Source: Vibrio comitans
Lineage (GTDB): Bacteria > Pseudomonadota > Gammaproteobacteria > Enterobacterales > Vibrionaceae
Length of the DNA stretch: 64,000 nt
Reading direction: 5' to 3'
Assembly: GCA_024346835.1 (NCBI GenBank)
Contig: AP024867.1
Coordinates: forward strand, 372,001-436,000
This document shows, piece by piece, positions 1-9,393 of this stretch (positions are counted from its first letter, which is position 1; each line of letters begins with the position of its first letter). The position numbers and the translations under genes are program-made. Under the pieces are notes generated by a model, which was not told the DNA's origin, made no database searches, and worked only from the letters and a program-made list of their open reading frames with translations.

Positions 1-694
1 TCTCTTGTGGGTTTAAAAATACTTCTGGTAAACCCATTTGCCCCCAAGCATTACCTCCAGAGCTTTTTTCTGGTTGATTTCCAAATGCTTCCAACTTATA
101 GGCATTGTTACCATTTGATATAGCGTCTGAAGCTACATCTATGAATGCTTGATAATTTGCAGGAACTTGCAGTGCGTCTCCAGTACCACCTTCGAAGGTT
201 CTAGAATCTAATAGTGCGGTTTGTTCATTAAAGCGTGTTGCAAAACGAGGAGAGTTCACAACAAATGCTACACGGCCCCAAATTTTCTGAACCTTTGCCT
301 TAGAATTTGAACCCCATGTTGCATATTGGATATTTGGAATATTGGATTTTGTAATCTCTGTAAGGCTACTTTCGTAAGTAAAATGGATGTCAGACAAAAT
401 TCTATCGCTATTTTTCGCTACTGCCATTGCATCATCAGGATTATGTTTAATCACATAGTCAATATCAGCTTCATCAAGGCCCAACTGACGCAGACTCTCT
501 TTCTCTGCATTTTCGGTCAGTTTATCTTGAAGGCGATCTGCTTCTTTACGAATATTATGACGAACCTCGTGAGCTGTTTCGCCAATTTTATGGCCTGCAT
601 GATCAAGCTCTGCCTTCACTTTATCGCTATCACAACCATTCAAAACTAGCGCCGAAACCATCGCTAATACGAGACCTTTAACCTTCAAATTCAT
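1..694 (-). CDS. Truncated lipoprotein of unknown function (N-terminal part)
   Basis: An open reading frame runs from an ATG at 694 off the left edge of the window, so the 3' end is missing. The first residues, MNLKVKGLVLAMVSALVLNGC, form a signal peptide with a lipobox (LNGC), which predicts a lipid-anchored envelope protein. Residues about 20-60 are highly charged and helical (AELDHAGHKIGETAHEVRHN and following), possibly a coiled coil. The next 150 residues are a mixed globular sequence with GRVAFVVNSPRFATRF and a Gly-rich stretch. I do not recognise the family. It has no same-strand neighbour close upstream, so it probably has its own promoter in 695-818. Confidence 0.8.
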   Translation of the reverse strand, partial: MNLKVKGLVLAMVSALVLNGCDSDKVKAELDHAGHKIGETAHEVRHNIRKEADRLQDKLTENAEKESLRQLGLDEADIDYVIKHNPDDAMAVAKNSDRILSDIHFTYESSLTEITKSNIPNIQYATWGSNSKAKVQKIWGRVAFVVNSPRFATRFNEQTALLDSRTFEGGTGDALQVPANYQAFIDVASDAISNGNNAYKLEAFGNQPEKSSGGNAWGQMGLPEVFLNPQE

Positions 695-818
695 CGTAAA
701 TCCTCTACATTTCAAAAGTATCAAAGGCGCATTTTGATACGACTTACTGCGCTCTGTTGAATAACTAAAAATCAGTATGTACGAAGATTTGAGAACCTGA
801 AAACCAAACTATGATTGC

Positions 819-847
819 AAAAATGAGTAGTCTAACGACTCATTTTT
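819..847 (-). terminator. Hairpin terminator overlapping the stop codon of the DUF4149-like gene
   Basis: The arms AAAAATGAGT (819-828) and ACTCATTTTT (838-847) are perfect complements around a 9-base loop. On the minus strand the stem ends in a T run, as in a Rho-independent terminator. The stop codon of the gene at 832-1326 lies inside the hairpin. The A/T-rich stem is weak in energy. Confidence 0.45.
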
Positions 848-1326
848 AGTATATTACGAAACACTAAAACCAGCCCCGATAGAACAGTGATCTTAAAGCA
901 GATCTCCGACGTTTTATGGATTGAGGCAAACACTGGGCTTTGCGTAGCGATAGGTCCTTGCGATTGCAGGTGCAAGATCTCAGGGATAAAGTAAAAGCCA
1001 AATAACAAGCCCGTTCCCACCATCAAACTCATGCTGATCAGTGCAATCCAATCGGAATCTTTTTTCCAATAGTTAAGCACTTCATAAGCCAAAGAAAACA
1101 GGCAAACTGCGATCAACGGGTAAGACAGTCGCACAAAGACTTCCGTCATCATCAACCCTTCTTGGAATCGGTTAAGTACCGACTCTCCTAACCACGAAGA
1201 AGAGTTAAAAATCACCGGTGCTACCACTGCCCCTGCAAACAGCGAGAAGGCAATCACGCAGGATAATGTAATGACATAAAAATTCGAAATTGTTCTTATA
1301 AATAGATTCATAATGGATAAATGCAC
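832..1326 (-). CDS. DUF4149-like (TMEM205-type) inner-membrane protein
   Basis: This 164-residue protein has four predicted membrane helices: about residues 16-38 (FYVITLSCVIAFSLFAGAVV), 66-85, 95-115 and 145-160. The first helix is followed by APVIF and a loop ending before a second hydrophobic block. That is the usual look of the DUF4149/TMEM205 group, a small integral membrane family without a firm function. Its ATG lies 49 bases after the stop of the PHP phosphatase gene, on the same strand, so the two may be co-transcribed. A second ATG five codons in (position 1311) is a possible alternative start. The family assignment is from pattern only. Confidence 0.6.
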   Translation of the reverse strand: MHLSIMNLFIRTISNFYVITLSCVIAFSLFAGAVVAPVIFNSSSWLGESVLNRFQEGLMMTEVFVRLSYPLIAVCLFSLAYEVLNYWKKDSDWIALISMSLMVGTGLLFGFYFIPEILHLQSQGPIATQSPVFASIHKTSEICFKITVLSGLVLVFRNILKMSR

Positions 1327-1375
1327 TTCAAAGAAAAGCTCAGTATGGCTACTGAGCTCGCAAAGGTTTTAAAGA

Positions 1376-2119
1376 CTAAAATTCAAACTCATCAGCTATA
1401 TCAATGCCTTTGGTGGCGAGATAAGCAAACAGTGAATCAACCGTGTTATTGATAACACGTTCTGCTGGGTAATCAACGTCAGTAATCAGGGCTTTAGCTT
1501 TGTCAAAACGTCCTAAATCCCAAGCGTTATGCGCATCAGAACCCACACTTATCGGTGTATCATATTTCTTAGCAAGCTCCGCTATTTTATGGCAGTTTGC
1601 ATAACTGGCTTTTCGCGAATACAGGAATGAACTGTTGTTGATCTCCAACGCAACATTTTCTCTCGCGGCGGTCTTAACAATCTCTTCAATATGGATAGGG
1701 AAATTCACATTGCCAGGGTGCGTCACCACATGAACCTTGCCGCTCATTATCACATTGCGCATTGCTTCTGTATTCGAGTCTATATCTCTTGGCGCAAACA
1801 CCGGGGTATGAAAACCCGTGAGGATGATATCTAGGCTGGAACGGATAGACTCATCGATATCGATGTTGCCCTGCAGATCTTTAATATTACTCTCTATACC
1901 ACGAAGAATGCCTACTCCATCTGCGACACGAGGAAAAGTCAGGCTATTCACAAAGTGCCATCTATGAGGTGCATCTTCCATATCAGGACCATGGTCAGTA
2001 TTGGCAAACAATCGAATACCACGCTTAGGCGCTTCTCTGACATAATCATGTATAGTGCTGAAAGCATGATCACTCGCCAATGTATGCGTGTGTAAATCTA
2101 CCTCTAGCTTATAGGTCAT
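1376..2119 (-). CDS. ycdX: YcdX-type PHP-domain phosphatase
   Basis: The 247-residue length matches E. coli YcdX (245). The N-terminus has the PHP metal-binding motif VDLHTHTLASDH (His10, His12, His18), followed by NTDHGPD near residue 42, HVVTHPGN near 130 and GSDAHN near 193. These give the trinuclear metal site of the PHP superfamily; YcdX is a cytosolic zinc phosphatase linked in E. coli to swarming. The start ATG at 2119 is preceded by GAGGAAAAAA, a reasonable ribosome binding site. The DUF4149-like gene follows on the same strand. The family call is firm; the physiological substrate is unknown. Confidence 0.9.
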   Translation of the reverse strand: MTYKLEVDLHTHTLASDHAFSTIHDYVREAPKRGIRLFANTDHGPDMEDAPHRWHFVNSLTFPRVADGVGILRGIESNIKDLQGNIDIDESIRSSLDIILTGFHTPVFAPRDIDSNTEAMRNVIMSGKVHVVTHPGNVNFPIHIEEIVKTAARENVALEINNSSFLYSRKASYANCHKIAELAKKYDTPISVGSDAHNAWDLGRFDKAKALITDVDYPAERVINNTVDSLFAYLATKGIDIADEFEF

Positions 2120-2847
2120 TGTTTTTTCCTCTGCAAAACTATCTCATCATTAGATAATGAACTATTTGTGTTTCAAAGAAAAATCAATACGTTACTTTTG
2201 GTAAAATTACCTAGGTTAGGCTGTTCTAGCAAAGAGGGCGACCTTGAAGAAGATCAGTTAAGAGTATGCTAATGCGTGAGCTGAAAACGTGTTTGAACAA
2301 GAAAGGGTGAGGATCGGAGTCTAAAAAATGACACTTCCATGTGCTGCAGTTCTAGTGGCATTTCTGCATCAATATCCAATATTGAAAAATAATTACATAC
2401 TAGGACTATTATTTAATATGCAATTTTGCAACTTATACTGTTGCTTAATCATTGTTATTTATCTAAATGGATGAACAAACAAGGCGAGTAGGCTAAAAGG
2501 TTTCATTACACCAACAAATAAAACCTCCTAGCAACTACTGCGCCTGTTTGATTCATCGGTGGCTTACATCTAAGATATTTCCGCAATATTGATGAAGCAA
2601 CATGCGTACTTTTAATATTTAGAAGGCCATCTCATTCTTGTGCGAGCAATTTTACCTACAAGTTAGCTAAAAACATATAAGGTAAACTTATGAACATACA
2701 TTAATGGTATTTGTGCTTTGTGTTTAATCGAAATTTGTTATAGCATCAAAAACAGATAGGATATTATAAAATCAACTAAGGCTACTACAAGGTAACTCTC
2801 ATAGCGGTTTTTAAACAGCGATTGACAGAAGTAACGCCGAACGACTG
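2120..2847. other. Intergenic stretch, no gene seen
   Basis: This 728-base AT-rich stretch shows no convincing reading frame on either strand. The promoter of the ycdX-like gene should lie at its left edge, reading leftward. I found no clear hairpin terminator, RNA gene or repeat. A small RNA could be hidden here but nothing in the sequence points to one. Confidence 0.5.
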
Positions 2848-3231
2848 TTACAGAATCATTTGTCTCGACTCAGGAAGCGCACACATTTGTTTTACATGTC
2901 CTTCTTCTTCTGCATCACGAATCAAGCGCTCGCCCAAGTCTATGCCTTCGATATACATTTCATGCGCTTCACTAAAAGCAAATTCCTCGCCATAAGCTTC
3001 AAGCGATAAGCCCTCGATGTTTTCACGCATATCTAAGGTCAGTGTTTCGAAAAGCTCTAGCGGCATTTTGCCCAGTTCAACACAGTAACGATTCACTGTG
3101 TCTACTGCTCCTACCGCCAAAATAGCATTGTTACGACTGAACAAAGAATCACTTTCATTGTTTTCAGCAAGTGCGGGTAAAGATACGTAAACCATAGTGG
3201 CAATAAATAACGCTGAGAGTCGTTTTTTCAT
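2848..3231 (-). CDS. Small exported protein of unknown function
   Basis: This 127-residue protein begins MKKRLSALFIATMVYVSLPA followed by LAEN, a standard Sec signal peptide with cleavage expected after Ala22. The mature part is acidic (many Glu/Asp) and carries two cysteines (RYCVELG and KQMCALP) that could form a disulfide in the periplasm. Upstream bases AAGGTAATAT before the ATG give a good ribosome binding site. It sits alone, with a broken small gene and a beta-barrel gene upstream on the same strand. I do not recognise a family. Confidence 0.75.
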   Translation of the reverse strand: MKKRLSALFIATMVYVSLPALAENNESDSLFSRNNAILAVGAVDTVNRYCVELGKMPLELFETLTLDMRENIEGLSLEAYGEEFAFSEAHEMYIEGIDLGERLIRDAEEEGHVKQMCALPESRQMIL

Positions 3232-3346
3232 ATATTACCTTCAAGATGATAGAACTAGAATATTTACGAACAGGAATTAGAACTTTTCACCTAATATAAG
3301 AAAATACATAGGTGTGAGTAGCAAGAAAATAATAGTAGACTTAAGG

Positions 3347-3515
3347 TTATTCGTAGCTTGTAGAAAGCCCCAAAGCTAAAGATATATCTTTATCAAGGAT
3401 AGGATAAGAGGTTTTATCAATATTGGCAGAAACAGTAGGAAGCGCAGAGAAAAGCAGTAAGCCAATAATAGCAAGAATATTAATAAGGTAACGATTTCGA
3501 GTGCTTCTATTCATA
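3347..3515 (-). pseudogene. Probable frameshifted small secreted-protein gene
   Basis: An ATG at 3515 with AAGG eight bases upstream starts MNRSTRNRYLI, a positively charged N-region. The frame then hits a TGA within about 33 codons. If one base is removed from the TTT run at 3480-3482 (AAA on the coding strand), the frame joins NILAIIGLLLFSALPTVSA. This is a textbook hydrophobic core plus cleavage site, and it then continues to a TAA at 3347 for about 55 residues in all. The downstream frame has no start codon of its own. It is either a real one-base frameshift or a sequencing error in a homopolymer. Confidence 0.5.
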
Positions 3516-3607
3516 GATAAACCTTAGAATAATTAGAAGCAAATCCATTTGCTTTATTTACTAGTTAGTAAGTCAACACCTAGCCAAGTGATGTTGCTAG
3601 TATTTAA

Positions 3608-4327
3608 TTAGAATTGGTATGCAACACCTAGAGTAACGATATTGTCATTTTCACCTACGTTAGAGTATTCACTAACTAGATCACTAGTATTTAGGTAAGT
3701 ATAACTAACGTACGGTCTCCAGTTGTCCATCTCTGCTGAAAGAACAACTTCATGCTGGTTAGTATGGTAGTCACCATTAGTAGCGTAATACTGGTTACCG
3801 ATATGTACTATACCAGCACTTGAGCCATCGCTATTTTCATGTGTGTAGGTGTAGTCTAGGCTAACCATACCAAATGTAAGTGATGAACCAGCAATGAACT
3901 GATTGCTGTTGATGCCGTAATCTGCATCGCTAATTAAGTTCGATACGTCCAACTCAGAACGTTTGTAAGCATAGCCACCAAATACATTAAAGTTATCACT
4001 TACGTTAAAGGTAACCACGGCTTCTGCTAATGCATCAGAACCTGTATCCCACTTGCCAAGCTCACCGTAAAGGTTCAGTTCAACTTGGTCTGAAAGGTGG
4101 AAATCATGTCCGTAACCTGCAGCCAACCAACCTTGGTCATCAAAAGCAATATTTACATAGCCATTTTCAGACGTTTGAATAGTTGCGCCCGCTTCTGTTG
4201 CGTAGTCGCCATTGTCCGCTGCATTAGATGCAACATTTTGTTCTAGGTAAACTTCAACTGGCGCTGCGATAGCTGTAGTAGAAAGAAGCGCTGCAATTGA
4301 AGCAGATAGAACGGATAGTTTTTTCAT
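3608..4327 (-). CDS. Outer-membrane beta-barrel protein
   Basis: This 239-residue protein starts MKKLSVLSASIAALLSTTAI and has a Sec cleavage site at AIA-AP. The rest is made of alternating hydrophobic/polar strands with many aromatic residues (VNIAFDDQGWLAAGYG, ITLGVAYQF-like ends) and it closes on a terminal Phe, the BAM recognition signature of outer-membrane barrels. Its size suggests 8-10 strands, as in small porin-like or OmpA-barrel proteins. It stands alone between a small broken gene and a CPBP protease gene. The substrate, if any, cannot be read. A second 239-residue barrel gene lies at 59133-59852, but the two show little obvious identity. Confidence 0.8.
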   Translation of the reverse strand: MKKLSVLSASIAALLSTTAIAAPVEVYLEQNVASNAADNGDYATEAGATIQTSENGYVNIAFDDQGWLAAGYGHDFHLSDQVELNLYGELGKWDTGSDALAEAVVTFNVSDNFNVFGGYAYKRSELDVSNLISDADYGINSNQFIAGSSLTFGMVSLDYTYTHENSDGSSAGIVHIGNQYYATNGDYHTNQHEVVLSAEMDNWRPYVSYTYLNTSDLVSEYSNVGENDNIVTLGVAYQF

Positions 4328-4470
4328 TGGAATCTCCAGTGTTTGGTACGAAGAGCTATGTGCTCAGAACATGGAGAGGATTATGAGATAAACATCACAT
4401 TAGATATATAAATCCATTTTGGGTTAAGACATAAACTGAGATTATATCAATGGAGAGAAATAAACACTGA

Positions 4471-5301
4471 TTAACGAATGGCGATCGGATAAGTAAAAAA
4501 TAGTAAGTGCGTGAAATTAAACATGAAGTGCACCAGTACAGCTGCCCAAAGGCGACCAGTAAGATAGAACGTCATTCCATAACAAGCGCCAGCGATAGTA
4601 GCAAACGCAACCAATAACCATCCCCCAGCAAGGTGAGCAATTCCAAACAAGATACTTGCGATAATCAAACCAATCTTCCAACCAAATTGTTTAGTGATCT
4701 CTTGCTGTACAAACCCACGAAATATCGCTTCTTCTGCCACGCAGGTTAGAAGTAAATTGTTGAACAAGAACAGCCACCACCAGTTTGGCAATGACAATTC
4801 AAACCCTAATCCTCCAAAGATCACAGCAATAGGCAATAAGCTCGCCAAGGCAATCAAGGGATTTACGAGTGTCTCCCACTCAACAGGCTTGGCTTTTCCT
4901 AATAACCGGGGAAATGCCAACAGTAAAGCAAAGAAGATAAGAGGCTTATCGAGGTTAAGATACATAGTAAATGGATAACTACCAGCGCCTGCCTGTACCT
5001 TATCTAGCACTAATAAATTAGCAAAACCGGGGAGCCAATGCAGCGCCATGCCCAACGACCATACAATCGTCACAGCTAGGGCCAAGTATTGTTTATAGCC
5101 TTGCACTCTTGGTACTTGAGAAGCAACCGCAAAACCAAATACAGTAAAGGCCAACCCTAGAACTGAGAGGCGTTCCTCAAACAAAGCCCCTAATAAAGCG
5201 ACGCAAAGAACAGCAAAAGCTGGGCGATTGTTGCCAATCAAAGCAAACACTATAGCGATTGCTAAGGGTACCCAAACCCAAATAGCGCTATCAAGAACCA
5301 T
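4471..5301 (-). CDS. CPBP-family intramembrane glutamic protease
   Basis: This 276-residue polytopic membrane protein has about eight hydrophobic segments. The CPBP (Abi/CAAX-protease) motifs are present: EExxxR as Glu190-Glu191-Arg195 (AEEAIFRGF), FxxxH as Phe219-His223 (LFGIAH), and HxxxN as His258-Asn262 (LVHFMFN). These residues form the active site of intramembrane glutamic proteases in this family. The LysR gene directly upstream is on the same strand with an 18-base gap, so the two are probably one transcript. The substrate is unknown; in bacteria such proteins act in peptide processing or bacteriocin immunity. Confidence 0.88.
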   Translation of the reverse strand: MVLDSAIWVWVPLAIAIVFALIGNNRPAFAVLCVALLGALFEERLSVLGLAFTVFGFAVASQVPRVQGYKQYLALAVTIVWSLGMALHWLPGFANLLVLDKVQAGAGSYPFTMYLNLDKPLIFFALLLAFPRLLGKAKPVEWETLVNPLIALASLLPIAVIFGGLGFELSLPNWWWLFLFNNLLLTCVAEEAIFRGFVQQEITKQFGWKIGLIIASILFGIAHLAGGWLLVAFATIAGACYGMTFYLTGRLWAAVLVHFMFNFTHLLFFTYPIAIR

Positions 5302-5319
5302 GATAAGATCTACAAAACA

Positions 5320-6162
5320 CTATTTTTGATGCTGTTTGAAAATCGCCTTTATTTGCTCTCTCTTCTGCTTGTGGTTTTCATCATGCAGATAGCGTCTATG
5401 GTAGATCATTCTGTAATGGAGTTGATTCAAAGGGAGGGGATAAGGAAATATTCTAAGCCCAAGCATAGGAGCCACTCGCTCCGCCAAGCTACGGTTTGCC
5501 GAGGCAATATAATCGCTATCGGAGGCCAGCATTAGCATTCCAGAAATCGAAGAGGTTTCGACCTTAACAGAACGTGGCGCAACGGGTGTATCAGAAAGGA
5601 AATCAATTGTATTCATCTCACTTCGACGAATCTTAAGGGCAATGTGCTGCTCTCTGTAGTACTCCTCATACGACATTGTCTCTCCTATTCTTGGGTGGTC
5701 TTTACGAGCCAAACAAACAGGGTCTTCGGTAAAAACTTCTTCCACTACAAATGAATGACGCTTGCTATGCAATACATCAATGAGTAGATCTACCTTTTGA
5801 CTCATTAGGTCGTCGAATACTTCCTCTTCATCAAGAGGTGCATCGGAAAATTCCATGCCGGGAATATCTTTTAGAAGGTGTAATACCGTTTCACTGCAAT
5901 GCACTTTTAGCGCATCATCTTGAGCTTCGATAGTTTCTAACACAGATAGAGGGGACTCTATCTTATTAGCCAGAGCGACAGCAGCACCGGTTGGCGCAAT
6001 TCCACGCCCCTCTCGCACGAACAATGCCTTGCCGACAACAGCCTCTAAACGCTTTAGGGCTGCACTTACCGCTGGTTGAGTGAGTTCAAGTTGTTCTGAC
6101 GCTTGAGTTATAGACCGGCAACGATACACCGTGAGAAACGTAGTAAGAAGATTTAGATCCAT
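5320..6162 (-). CDS. LysR-family transcriptional regulator
   Basis: This 280-residue protein starts with a classical LysR winged helix-turn-helix: MDLNLLTTFLTVYRCRSITQ, then ASEQLELTQPAVSAALKRLE, then LFVREGRGIAPTGAA. The C-terminal two-thirds is the periplasmic-binding-like effector domain. It is somewhat short for the family (about 300). It is divergent from potA across 382 bases and lies immediately upstream of the CPBP protease on its own strand. It could therefore control that protease gene, itself, or potABCD. The effector is not identifiable from sequence. Confidence 0.9.
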   Translation of the reverse strand: MDLNLLTTFLTVYRCRSITQASEQLELTQPAVSAALKRLEAVVGKALFVREGRGIAPTGAAVALANKIESPLSVLETIEAQDDALKVHCSETVLHLLKDIPGMEFSDAPLDEEEVFDDLMSQKVDLLIDVLHSKRHSFVVEEVFTEDPVCLARKDHPRIGETMSYEEYYREQHIALKIRRSEMNTIDFLSDTPVAPRSVKVETSSISGMLMLASDSDYIASANRSLAERVAPMLGLRIFPYPLPLNQLHYRMIYHRRYLHDENHKQKREQIKAIFKQHQK

Positions 6163-6544
6163 CGATTCAACAAGACAAAGAATTATAATTAAATCATAGA
6201 TATATATAAGCCGTATCTCAAGAAGAAGCGTCTTGTTGGCTCACATTTATTTACTGCGTCATCTATACTCAAAATTAACGCCCCCTTAGATTTAACAAGC
6301 CCTAGTAGCAACTATGAAAAACAAGGGGTTATCGTTAAAAATTAATGCAATTTTTCAATAGTTTCGATTAAGCTTAGGATCATCAAAGGCCCTGAGAAAT
6401 AGTTACGTTTAATAGAGCCTAGAACTGTCTGAATTTACAGACATTTTTTACTTTAACTTATTGATATTATTATTTTTGATTGGTTTTCGTCAAAAATATT
6501 GGTACCCAACTTAGGCAACTAGGTGCGTAGGAGAAATACAAACG
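6163..6544. other. Divergent promoter region between the LysR gene and potABCD
   Basis: This 382-base AT-rich region separates two divergent genes and must hold both promoters. It includes a hairpin at 6426-6449 followed by six T residues on the plus strand, described separately. AT-rich tracts at 6185-6210 could be LysR contact sites, but no exact T-N11-A dyad was pinned down. Confidence 0.5.
6426..6449 (+). terminator. Terminator-like hairpin in the potA leader
   Basis: TGTCTG (6426-6431) and CAGACA (6438-6443) pair around a 6-base loop and are followed at once by TTTTTT. No plus-strand gene lies upstream, so this would act on the potA leader about 100 bases before its start codon. The six-pair stem is short, so it may be chance. 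Confidence 0.35.
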
Positions 6545-7660
6545 TTGGACGCTCAACAACATAATGAACAACCTGTAATTCGTTTAACAGGCGTAAGCAA
6601 AAGTTTTGATGGCAAAGAAATCATCGGAAATCTAAATCTAGATGTAAACCATGGTGAATTCCTTACTATTCTGGGTCCATCAGGCTGCGGAAAAACGACA
6701 GTCTTGCGCATGATTGCTGGATTTGAAACCGTCGACAAAGGCAACATCCTTCTTGCCGAGCAAGACGTAACTGATGTTCCTGCCGAACAAAGGCACGTAA
6801 ATACAGTTTTTCAAAGCTATGCCCTATTCCCACACATGACGGTATTTGAAAATGTAGCGTTTGGCTTACGCATGCAAAAAGTTGCCGAAGCCGACATCGA
6901 ACCTCGTGTGATGGATGCCCTGCAAATGGTTCGCTTAGGCGCCATGAGCCAGCGCAAGCCTAGTCAATTATCGGGTGGTCAACAGCAGCGTGTTGCCATC
7001 GCGCGTGCAGTAGTAAATAAGCCTAAAGTTCTGTTGTTGGACGAGTCACTATCCGCCTTGGATTACAAACTAAGAAAACAGATGCAAATGGAGCTTAAAC
7101 AACTTCAGCGCCAGCTTGGCATTACCTTTATCTTTGTTACCCATGACCAAGAAGAAGCACTATCAATGTCAGACCGCATTATCGTAATGCGAGACGGTGT
7201 TGTAGAGCAGGACGGCACACCGCGTGAAATCTACGAAGAACCAAAGAACCTATTTGTGGCTCGTTTTATTGGCGAGATTAACGTCTTTGATGCTATCGCT
7301 AAAGAGCGTCTAGACGAGAAACGCATTCGCGCAACCATAGAGGGTGTCGATTCTGTGGTCTACTTTGACAAACCCATCATTGAGAATGAAAAACTGCGAG
7401 TACTACTTCGCCCAGAAGATTTACGACTCGAAGAGATTCGCGAGTCAGAACAAAAAGGGATTGTTGGTCATGTCGTTGAACGAACCTATAAAGGTATGAC
7501 TTTAGATTCAGTCATTGAATTAGAGTCGGGTCTTAAGGTGATGATCAGCGAATTCTTCAATGAAGATGACCCAGATGTAGACCATTCTTTAGGGCAAAAA
7601 GTGGCCATCACATGGGTGGAGAGTTGGGAGGTCGTTCTTCATGATGAGCAAGAGGTTTAA
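6545..7660 (+). CDS. potA: Spermidine/putrescine ABC transporter ATPase PotA
   Basis: This 371-residue ATPase energises polyamine import. It has Walker [10 protein letters not shown] (residues 44-52), the signature LSGGQQQR near 142, and Walker B VLLLDES with the SALD D-loop, then the switch His in FVTHDQEEA. The C-terminal 120 residues form the TOBE regulatory domain ([12 protein letters not shown]). The start codon is TTG at 6545, preceded by AGGAG about 11 bases upstream; no ATG fits near the conserved N-terminus. The last 20 bases overlap potB, pointing to translational coupling in a potABCD operon. Identity is clear from close similarity to Vibrio and E. coli PotA. Confidence 0.96.
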   Translation: MDAQQHNEQPVIRLTGVSKSFDGKEIIGNLNLDVNHGEFLTILGPSGCGKTTVLRMIAGFETVDKGNILLAEQDVTDVPAEQRHVNTVFQSYALFPHMTVFENVAFGLRMQKVAEADIEPRVMDALQMVRLGAMSQRKPSQLSGGQQQRVAIARAVVNKPKVLLLDESLSALDYKLRKQMQMELKQLQRQLGITFIFVTHDQEEALSMSDRIIVMRDGVVEQDGTPREIYEEPKNLFVARFIGEINVFDAIAKERLDEKRIRATIEGVDSVVYFDKPIIENEKLRVLLRPEDLRLEEIRESEQKGIVGHVVERTYKGMTLDSVIELESGLKVMISEFFNEDDPDVDHSLGQKVAITWVESWEVVLHDEQEV

Positions 7661-8501
7661 TCTTCAGAATGCGATCATTGCTCTGATCGTTGGTTGGTTA
7701 ACACTGTTTGTTCTTGTACCTAATGTCATGATCATAGGTACCAGTTTTTTAACTCGTGATGAAGCCAACTTAATTGAGCTTACATTTACCTTAGACAACT
7801 ACGCACGTCTAATGGATCCCTTGTATGCAAAGGTGTTGTGGCATTCCTTTTACATGGCAATCATTGCCACTGTGATGTGTTTGATCATCGGTTACCCTTT
7901 TGCCTACATCGTTGCCAAGATGCCACCTAAATGGCGCCCATTTATGCTGTTCTTGGTTATCGTACCGTTTTGGACTAACTCTTTAATTCGTACTTATGGG
8001 TTAAAGATAGTGTTAGGCACTCAAGGCATTTTGAATAAGTCGCTGATGGCTATCGACATCATAGATAAACCAATGCGTATCATGTACACGGAAACAGCGG
8101 TAATGATTGGTCTCGTCTACATCCTGCTCCCTTTTATGATACTGCCTCTCTATTCAGCTATAGAAAAGCTTGATGATACCTATATCGAGGCGGCAAAGGA
8201 CTTAGGCGCAAACAAACTACAAACCTTTACTCGTGTTGTATTGCCACTGACCATGCCAGGCATTATTGGTGGCTGCTTACTAGTTCTGTTACCTGCACTG
8301 GGTATGTTCTATGTATCCGACCTACTAGGCGGCGCTAAGAACCTACTGATTGGTAATGTGATCAAGAGTCAGGTACTCAATGCTCGGGATTGGCCGTTTG
8401 GCGCCGCTACCAGTATCGCCCTTACTCTTGCGATGGCCATCATGCTTTATGCGTATTATCGCGCTGGTAAGCTGTTGAATAGAAAAGTGGAGCTGGATTG
8501 A
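7641..8501 (+). CDS. potB: Spermidine/putrescine ABC permease PotB
   Basis: This 286-residue inner-membrane permease has six predicted helices and the binding-protein-dependent transport EAA loop ([20 protein letters not shown]) near residue 180, which docks onto PotA. The region around [12 protein letters not shown] and FWTNSL is typical of PotB. The gene begins ATGATG inside the end of potA and shares the bases TGATG with potC at its own end. This tight packing supports one polycistronic mRNA. It forms the PotB-PotC channel for spermidine and putrescine. Confidence 0.95.
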   Translation: MMSKRFNLQNAIIALIVGWLTLFVLVPNVMIIGTSFLTRDEANLIELTFTLDNYARLMDPLYAKVLWHSFYMAIIATVMCLIIGYPFAYIVAKMPPKWRPFMLFLVIVPFWTNSLIRTYGLKIVLGTQGILNKSLMAIDIIDKPMRIMYTETAVMIGLVYILLPFMILPLYSAIEKLDDTYIEAAKDLGANKLQTFTRVVLPLTMPGIIGGCLLVLLPALGMFYVSDLLGGAKNLLIGNVIKSQVLNARDWPFGAATSIALTLAMAIMLYAYYRAGKLLNRKVELD

Positions 8502-9271
8502 TGGGGCGTACACTTAGATTTAGTTTTATGACGCTGGTGTATGCGTTCTTATATCTGCCTATTATCGTACTGATCGCGAACTCCTTTAATGCCAGCAAAT
8601 TTGGTATGAAATGGGGAGGCTTCACCACTAAATGGTATGAAAGCTTACTCAACAACGATAGTTTGATGCAGGCGGCATGGCACTCGTTAAACATCGCTGT
8701 ATTTTCAGCCACAGCAGCCACGATTATTGGTAGCCTTACCGCAGTTGCGCTATTTCGCTACCAGTTCAAAGGCAAGCGAGCAGTTAACGGTATGTTGTTT
8801 GTGGTCATGATGTCTCCCGATATTGTCATGGCCATATCTTTACTGGCGCTGTTTTTGGTTATCGGTGCACAGCTAGGGTTCTTTACCCTATTGATAGCCC
8901 ATATTACCTTTTGCCTGCCCTTTGTAGTGGTGACAGTATACAGTCGCCTGAATGGTTTTGATGTGAAAATGCTTGAAGCCGCCAAGGACCTTGGTGCTGG
9001 CGAGTGGGTGATCCTAAAGCAAATCATTCTGCCGCTCGCTATGCCAGCGGTTGCGGCAGGTTGGTTACTCAGCTTTACCCTATCGCTTGATGACGTCATT
9101 ATCAGCTCATTTGTTACCGGCCCCGCTTACGAGATATTGCCGCTTAAGATCTACTCGATGGTAAAAGTAGGCATCTCTCCCGAGGTGAATGCGCTGGCAA
9201 CGGTGATGCTCATTGTCTCTCTAATACTGGTAATAATTTCTCAGCTTCTCGCACGGGAAAAAGTGAAATAG
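8501..9271 (+). CDS. potC: Spermidine/putrescine ABC permease PotC
   Basis: This 256-residue second permease subunit starts [20 protein letters not shown]. The ATG at 8501 overlaps the potB stop as TGATG; a TTG one codon earlier is a less likely start. It has six hydrophobic helices and an EAA loop ([20 protein letters not shown]) near residue 150. DDVIISSFVTGP near 200 is a PotC hallmark. It pairs with PotB in the inner membrane. A strong hairpin follows the gene before potD. Confidence 0.95.
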   Translation: MGRTLRFSFMTLVYAFLYLPIIVLIANSFNASKFGMKWGGFTTKWYESLLNNDSLMQAAWHSLNIAVFSATAATIIGSLTAVALFRYQFKGKRAVNGMLFVVMMSPDIVMAISLLALFLVIGAQLGFFTLLIAHITFCLPFVVVTVYSRLNGFDVKMLEAAKDLGAGEWVILKQIILPLAMPAVAAGWLLSFTLSLDDVIISSFVTGPAYEILPLKIYSMVKVGISPEVNALATVMLIVSLILVIISQLLAREKVK

Positions 9272-9297
9272 TCTAATATTATCTGGTGTTTAAAACC

Positions 9298-9321
9298 CTG
9301 CTGATCGCCTCTGATCAGCAG
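9298..9321 (+). terminator. Intercistronic hairpin between potC and potD
   Basis: CTGCTGATC (9298-9306) and GATCAGCAG (9313-9321) pair perfectly over a 6-base loop. Only a weak T-rich stretch follows, so it may be a leaky terminator or an mRNA-stability element rather than a full stop. It lies in the 122-base gap before potD. Confidence 0.5.
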
Positions 9322-9393
9322 ATTAGTTTACATTGCTCATATCGACTTGATCGTGATGGAAAAGTCTTCGGGCGATAATTAAATGGAAAAGTA

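Noticed and set aside
8758..9099. 113-residue minus-strand frame inside potC
   Set aside because: It is antisense to a clear PotC permease gene and has no family features.
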